Source: JAUXFK01 sp034189035
Lineage (GTDB): Bacteria > Desulfobacterota > UBA8473
Assembly: GCA_034189035.1 (NCBI GenBank)
Contig: JAXHVA010000157.1
Span: 1 to 7,743 of the forward strand
Length of the DNA: 7,743 nt
Direction: 5' to 3'
This document shows, piece after piece, positions 6,482 through 7,743 of the stretch. Within the stretch, counting starts at the first letter, position 1; the number at the start of each line of letters is the position of its first letter. The position numbers and the translations under genes are program-made. The notes under the pieces were generated by a model. The model saw only the letters and a list, made by a program, of their open reading frames with translations, made no database searches and was not told the origin of the DNA.

Positions 6482-7351
6482 GACAACACCCCCTGGATCA
6501 CCTGGGAGATTCTTGCATGGGAATCGGTTTGTGCCTGTGTGGTAACATGGAGATAAACCATGGTGCTTTGTAATGTTTTGTGGCCCAGGGTTTTTTGGAC
6601 ATGCCGTATGGGAATATTGGCTTCCAGCAAGTGAGTTGCATAAGCATGGCGAAAAACATGCGGATGAATATATTTTTTAAAGCCCAGACGTTTTAATGTG
6701 CGTTGTAAAACCCCCCTGTAAGCCGCTGTCGCTGACACGGGTTTTTGCAAATTGCGTATCTTTTTCTCCATCATGACCCAGGGCAGGAAAAATCCATTGA
6801 GGGTTGCGATGGGTTTTATAGAATTTGCGTAAAGTCAAAAGCGTGATTTTGGGTAAAGGGACCATCCAATCCAGGGCCCCTTTTCCCTCATGAATGTGAA
6901 CCAGACCTCAATCGGAGAGGATGTCCCCGACTTGAAGTGTTGCTGGTTCCCTAAGACGAAGTCCCAGGGAATATAAGGTCAGATAAAACGTATGACTTTA
7001 CAAGGTGGGAAGAGCTTAAATAATCTTTCTTACTTCCTGAAGACTTAAGATGGTAGGAAGCGTCTGCTCACGCTTCCATTTTATTTCATTAAAAATGTTC
7101 CAGGACCGGACAAGAGTCCTGGTGAAAAAATGCTGAATACCCGACTGATTCGTAGTGATGCCGCGCTCCAGCCGAATTCTGCCTGAAAACAAAGCCAATA
7201 TTGACACAGATCGTCTTCTGTGATATCTTTTAATGGTTTATTGAAAAAGCGCTGTAAACGAAGGACCGAACCGACATAGGATTCAGTACTTCTTTTTGCA
7301 TAACCGGCTAACTGGAGATCTTCCTTAAAACGTTTAGATTAAATTGCTCAT
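6478..7351 (-). pseudogene. Tyrosine recombinase of the IS91-like element, frameshifted
   Basis: About 291 codons, a full-length phage-integrase-type recombinase. ATG 7351 follows AAGGAAGA (7363-7356). A frameshift comes at about 7330, then FKEDLQLAGYAKRSTESYVG (N-terminal SAM-like domain) in one frame until about 7145. The next frame reads SGIQHFFTRTLVRSWNIFNE, in-frame TAA 7018-7016 and TAA 7000-6998, GLRLREPATLQVGD with catalytic Arg (6958-6956), TGA 6910-6908, and EGKGALDWMVPLP with the beta-hairpin Lys. A sixth G in the run at 6716-6711 shifts the frame, after which the catalytic box is intact: HVFRH (His 6660-6658, Arg 6651-6649), LGHK (His 6582-6580) and the nucleophile Tyr 6555-6553. 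All catalytic residues survive, but no single protein can be made. Such recombinases accompany some IS91-type transposases; their role there is not settled. Confidence 0.9.
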
Positions 7352-7386
7352 GGGATCTTCCTTTCTTCGTTTAACCTTGTCGGGTA

Positions 7387-7421
7387 GAAGATACCGACCT
7401 GCAAGCCGGTATGAAGATACC
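7387..7421. repeat. Direct repeat and hairpin upstream of the recombinase
   Basis: GAAGATACC occurs at 7387-7395 and again at 7413-7421. Between and overlapping them, ATACCG (7391-7396) pairs with CGGTAT (7407-7412). The cluster lies 36-70 bases upstream of the recombinase start, inside the element. It could be an operator or a recombinase binding site; its function is unknown. Confidence 0.5.
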
Positions 7422-7473
7422 ATGAGTCATGTGATCAAAAAAGAATGATTGCAGAGAGTTAATCTGCCGCGTA

Positions 7474-7488
7474 GCGGCTTACTTGAAC
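7474..7488 (-). repeat. Right (int-side) inverted end of the IS91-like element
   Basis: On the minus strand GTTCAAGTAAGCCGC begins where recognisable ISNCY-like coding stops. GCCGC/GCGGC (7466-7470 with 7474-7478) forms a small perfect hairpin just inside. By analogy with IS91 this is the terIS side. Confidence 0.55.
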
Positions 7489-7743
7489 TTCCCTTTACGC
7501 GGGAGTATCGCATTGTCCAATATCCTGATGAGTTCCTCTTGTTTGTGAGGGTTGTTGAACTCTCTATCAAAACTGCAGCTGCTCAGACTACCAAAATGTT
7601 CTTTGGCTTCAAGAATTATCGGAACAGCAACACCATCATCGGTTTCGTTCTGCATTACCCGATGGTGAAGTATGAAATCAAATCGATCTTTGACAATACA
7701 GACCTTAAGCTGAATCTTAATGTCTGGCGATGAGATGACGAAA
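7479..7743 (-). pseudogene. ISNCY-like DDE transposase fragment, cut by the IS91-like element
   Basis: A minus-strand frame is open from the window edge to the TAA at 7481-7479. It reads VKDRFDFILHHRVMQNETDD, GVAVPIILEAKEHFGSLSSC, SFDREFNNPHKQEELIRILD and NAILPRKGKFK. The pattern RVM...TDD.VAVP...E.K..F..L..CSFD..F..P.N...L...L....LP.KGK is that of ISNCY-like transposases, which continue for some 80-100 residues after KGK. Here coding homology stops right after KGK and the stop codon comes from the neighbouring IS91-like end. The 5' part lies outside the window. The alternative, a 94-residue plus-strand frame at 7449-7733, is a shadow of this gene. Confidence 0.75.

Larger units (their letters stand above)
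5231..7488 (-). mobile_element. IS91-like element with tyrosine recombinase, about 2.26 kb, inactivated
   Basis: The element reads on the minus strand as int then tnpA, with about 137 bases before int and about 274 after tnpA. Its limits come from near-identical inverted sequences, GTTCAAGAAGCCGC at 5231-5244 (plus) and GTTCAAGTAAGCCGC at 7488-7474 (minus), and from the end of recognisable ISNCY-like coding sequence at the right edge. On the minus strand the tnpA-side end reads GCGGCTTCTTGAACCAAGG, so both tetranucleotides known as IS91 targets (GAAC and CAAG) sit at this end. The exact cut point (before or after GAAC) cannot be fixed. No target duplication is seen, as expected for rolling-circle (HUH) transposition. 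Both genes are broken, so the copy is dead in cis. Confidence 0.65.

Noticed and set aside
7449..7733. 94-residue plus-strand ORF
   Set aside because: The minus strand of the same DNA encodes a transposase-like protein with conserved motifs; the plus frame resembles nothing and is its shadow.
1..7743. CRISPR array, tRNA or rRNA
   Set aside because: No regularly spaced repeats, cloverleaf or conserved rRNA sequence was seen on either strand.

Overview
The window looks like low-GC DNA from a bacterium. The best guess is a Desulfobacterota (sulfate-reducer-like) genome: it carries a DmdC-like acyl-CoA dehydrogenase relic, a glutaredoxin plus ferredoxin:thioredoxin-reductase-type pair, a secreted protein with a C-terminal domain I associate with that group, and decayed IS elements of several families. 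This placement is inference; no rRNA or other marker gene is present.

Layout. At 1-329 (+) lies the tail of an IS3-family OrfB broken by frameshifts. 330-1042 is mostly noncoding, with one unexplained open fragment. At 1043-2128 (+) is an intact secreted protein with an in-frame 24-bp tandem duplication. 2129-2436 is intergenic; just before the next operon it holds AT-rich alternative hairpins and a possible leader ORF. At 2437-3020 (+) is an intact two-gene operon with an ATGA overlap: a glutaredoxin-like protein and a protein with the CPC/CPC/CYC pattern of ferredoxin:thioredoxin reductase catalytic subunits. Around 3125-4868 (+) is a nearly full-length acyl-CoA dehydrogenase relic with at least four in-frame stops and four frameshifts. 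It runs into the truncated end of a cupin protein (to 5143).

The right third is mobile DNA. A roughly 2.26-kb IS91-like element (5231-7488, minus orientation) can be delimited by near-identical inverted ends, GTTCAAGAAGCCGC on the left and GTTCAAGTAAGCCGC on the right. It carries a tyrosine recombinase and an IS91-type HUH transposase with overlapping start and stop; both are broken. Its right end appears to sit inside an ISNCY-like transposase gene that is visible only on the minus strand (7479-7743). Beyond its left end are a strong 46-nt hairpin and a second sequence resembling the element's right end.

Functionally, only three genes look intact: the secreted protein, grx and the ftr-like gene. 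The last two probably form an iron-sulfur-dependent disulfide-reducing pair. The rest is a graveyard of catabolic and mobile genes. I do not see a convincing new multi-gene system. The best leads are the IS91-plus-recombinase module with its structured ends and the Grx/FTR pair.
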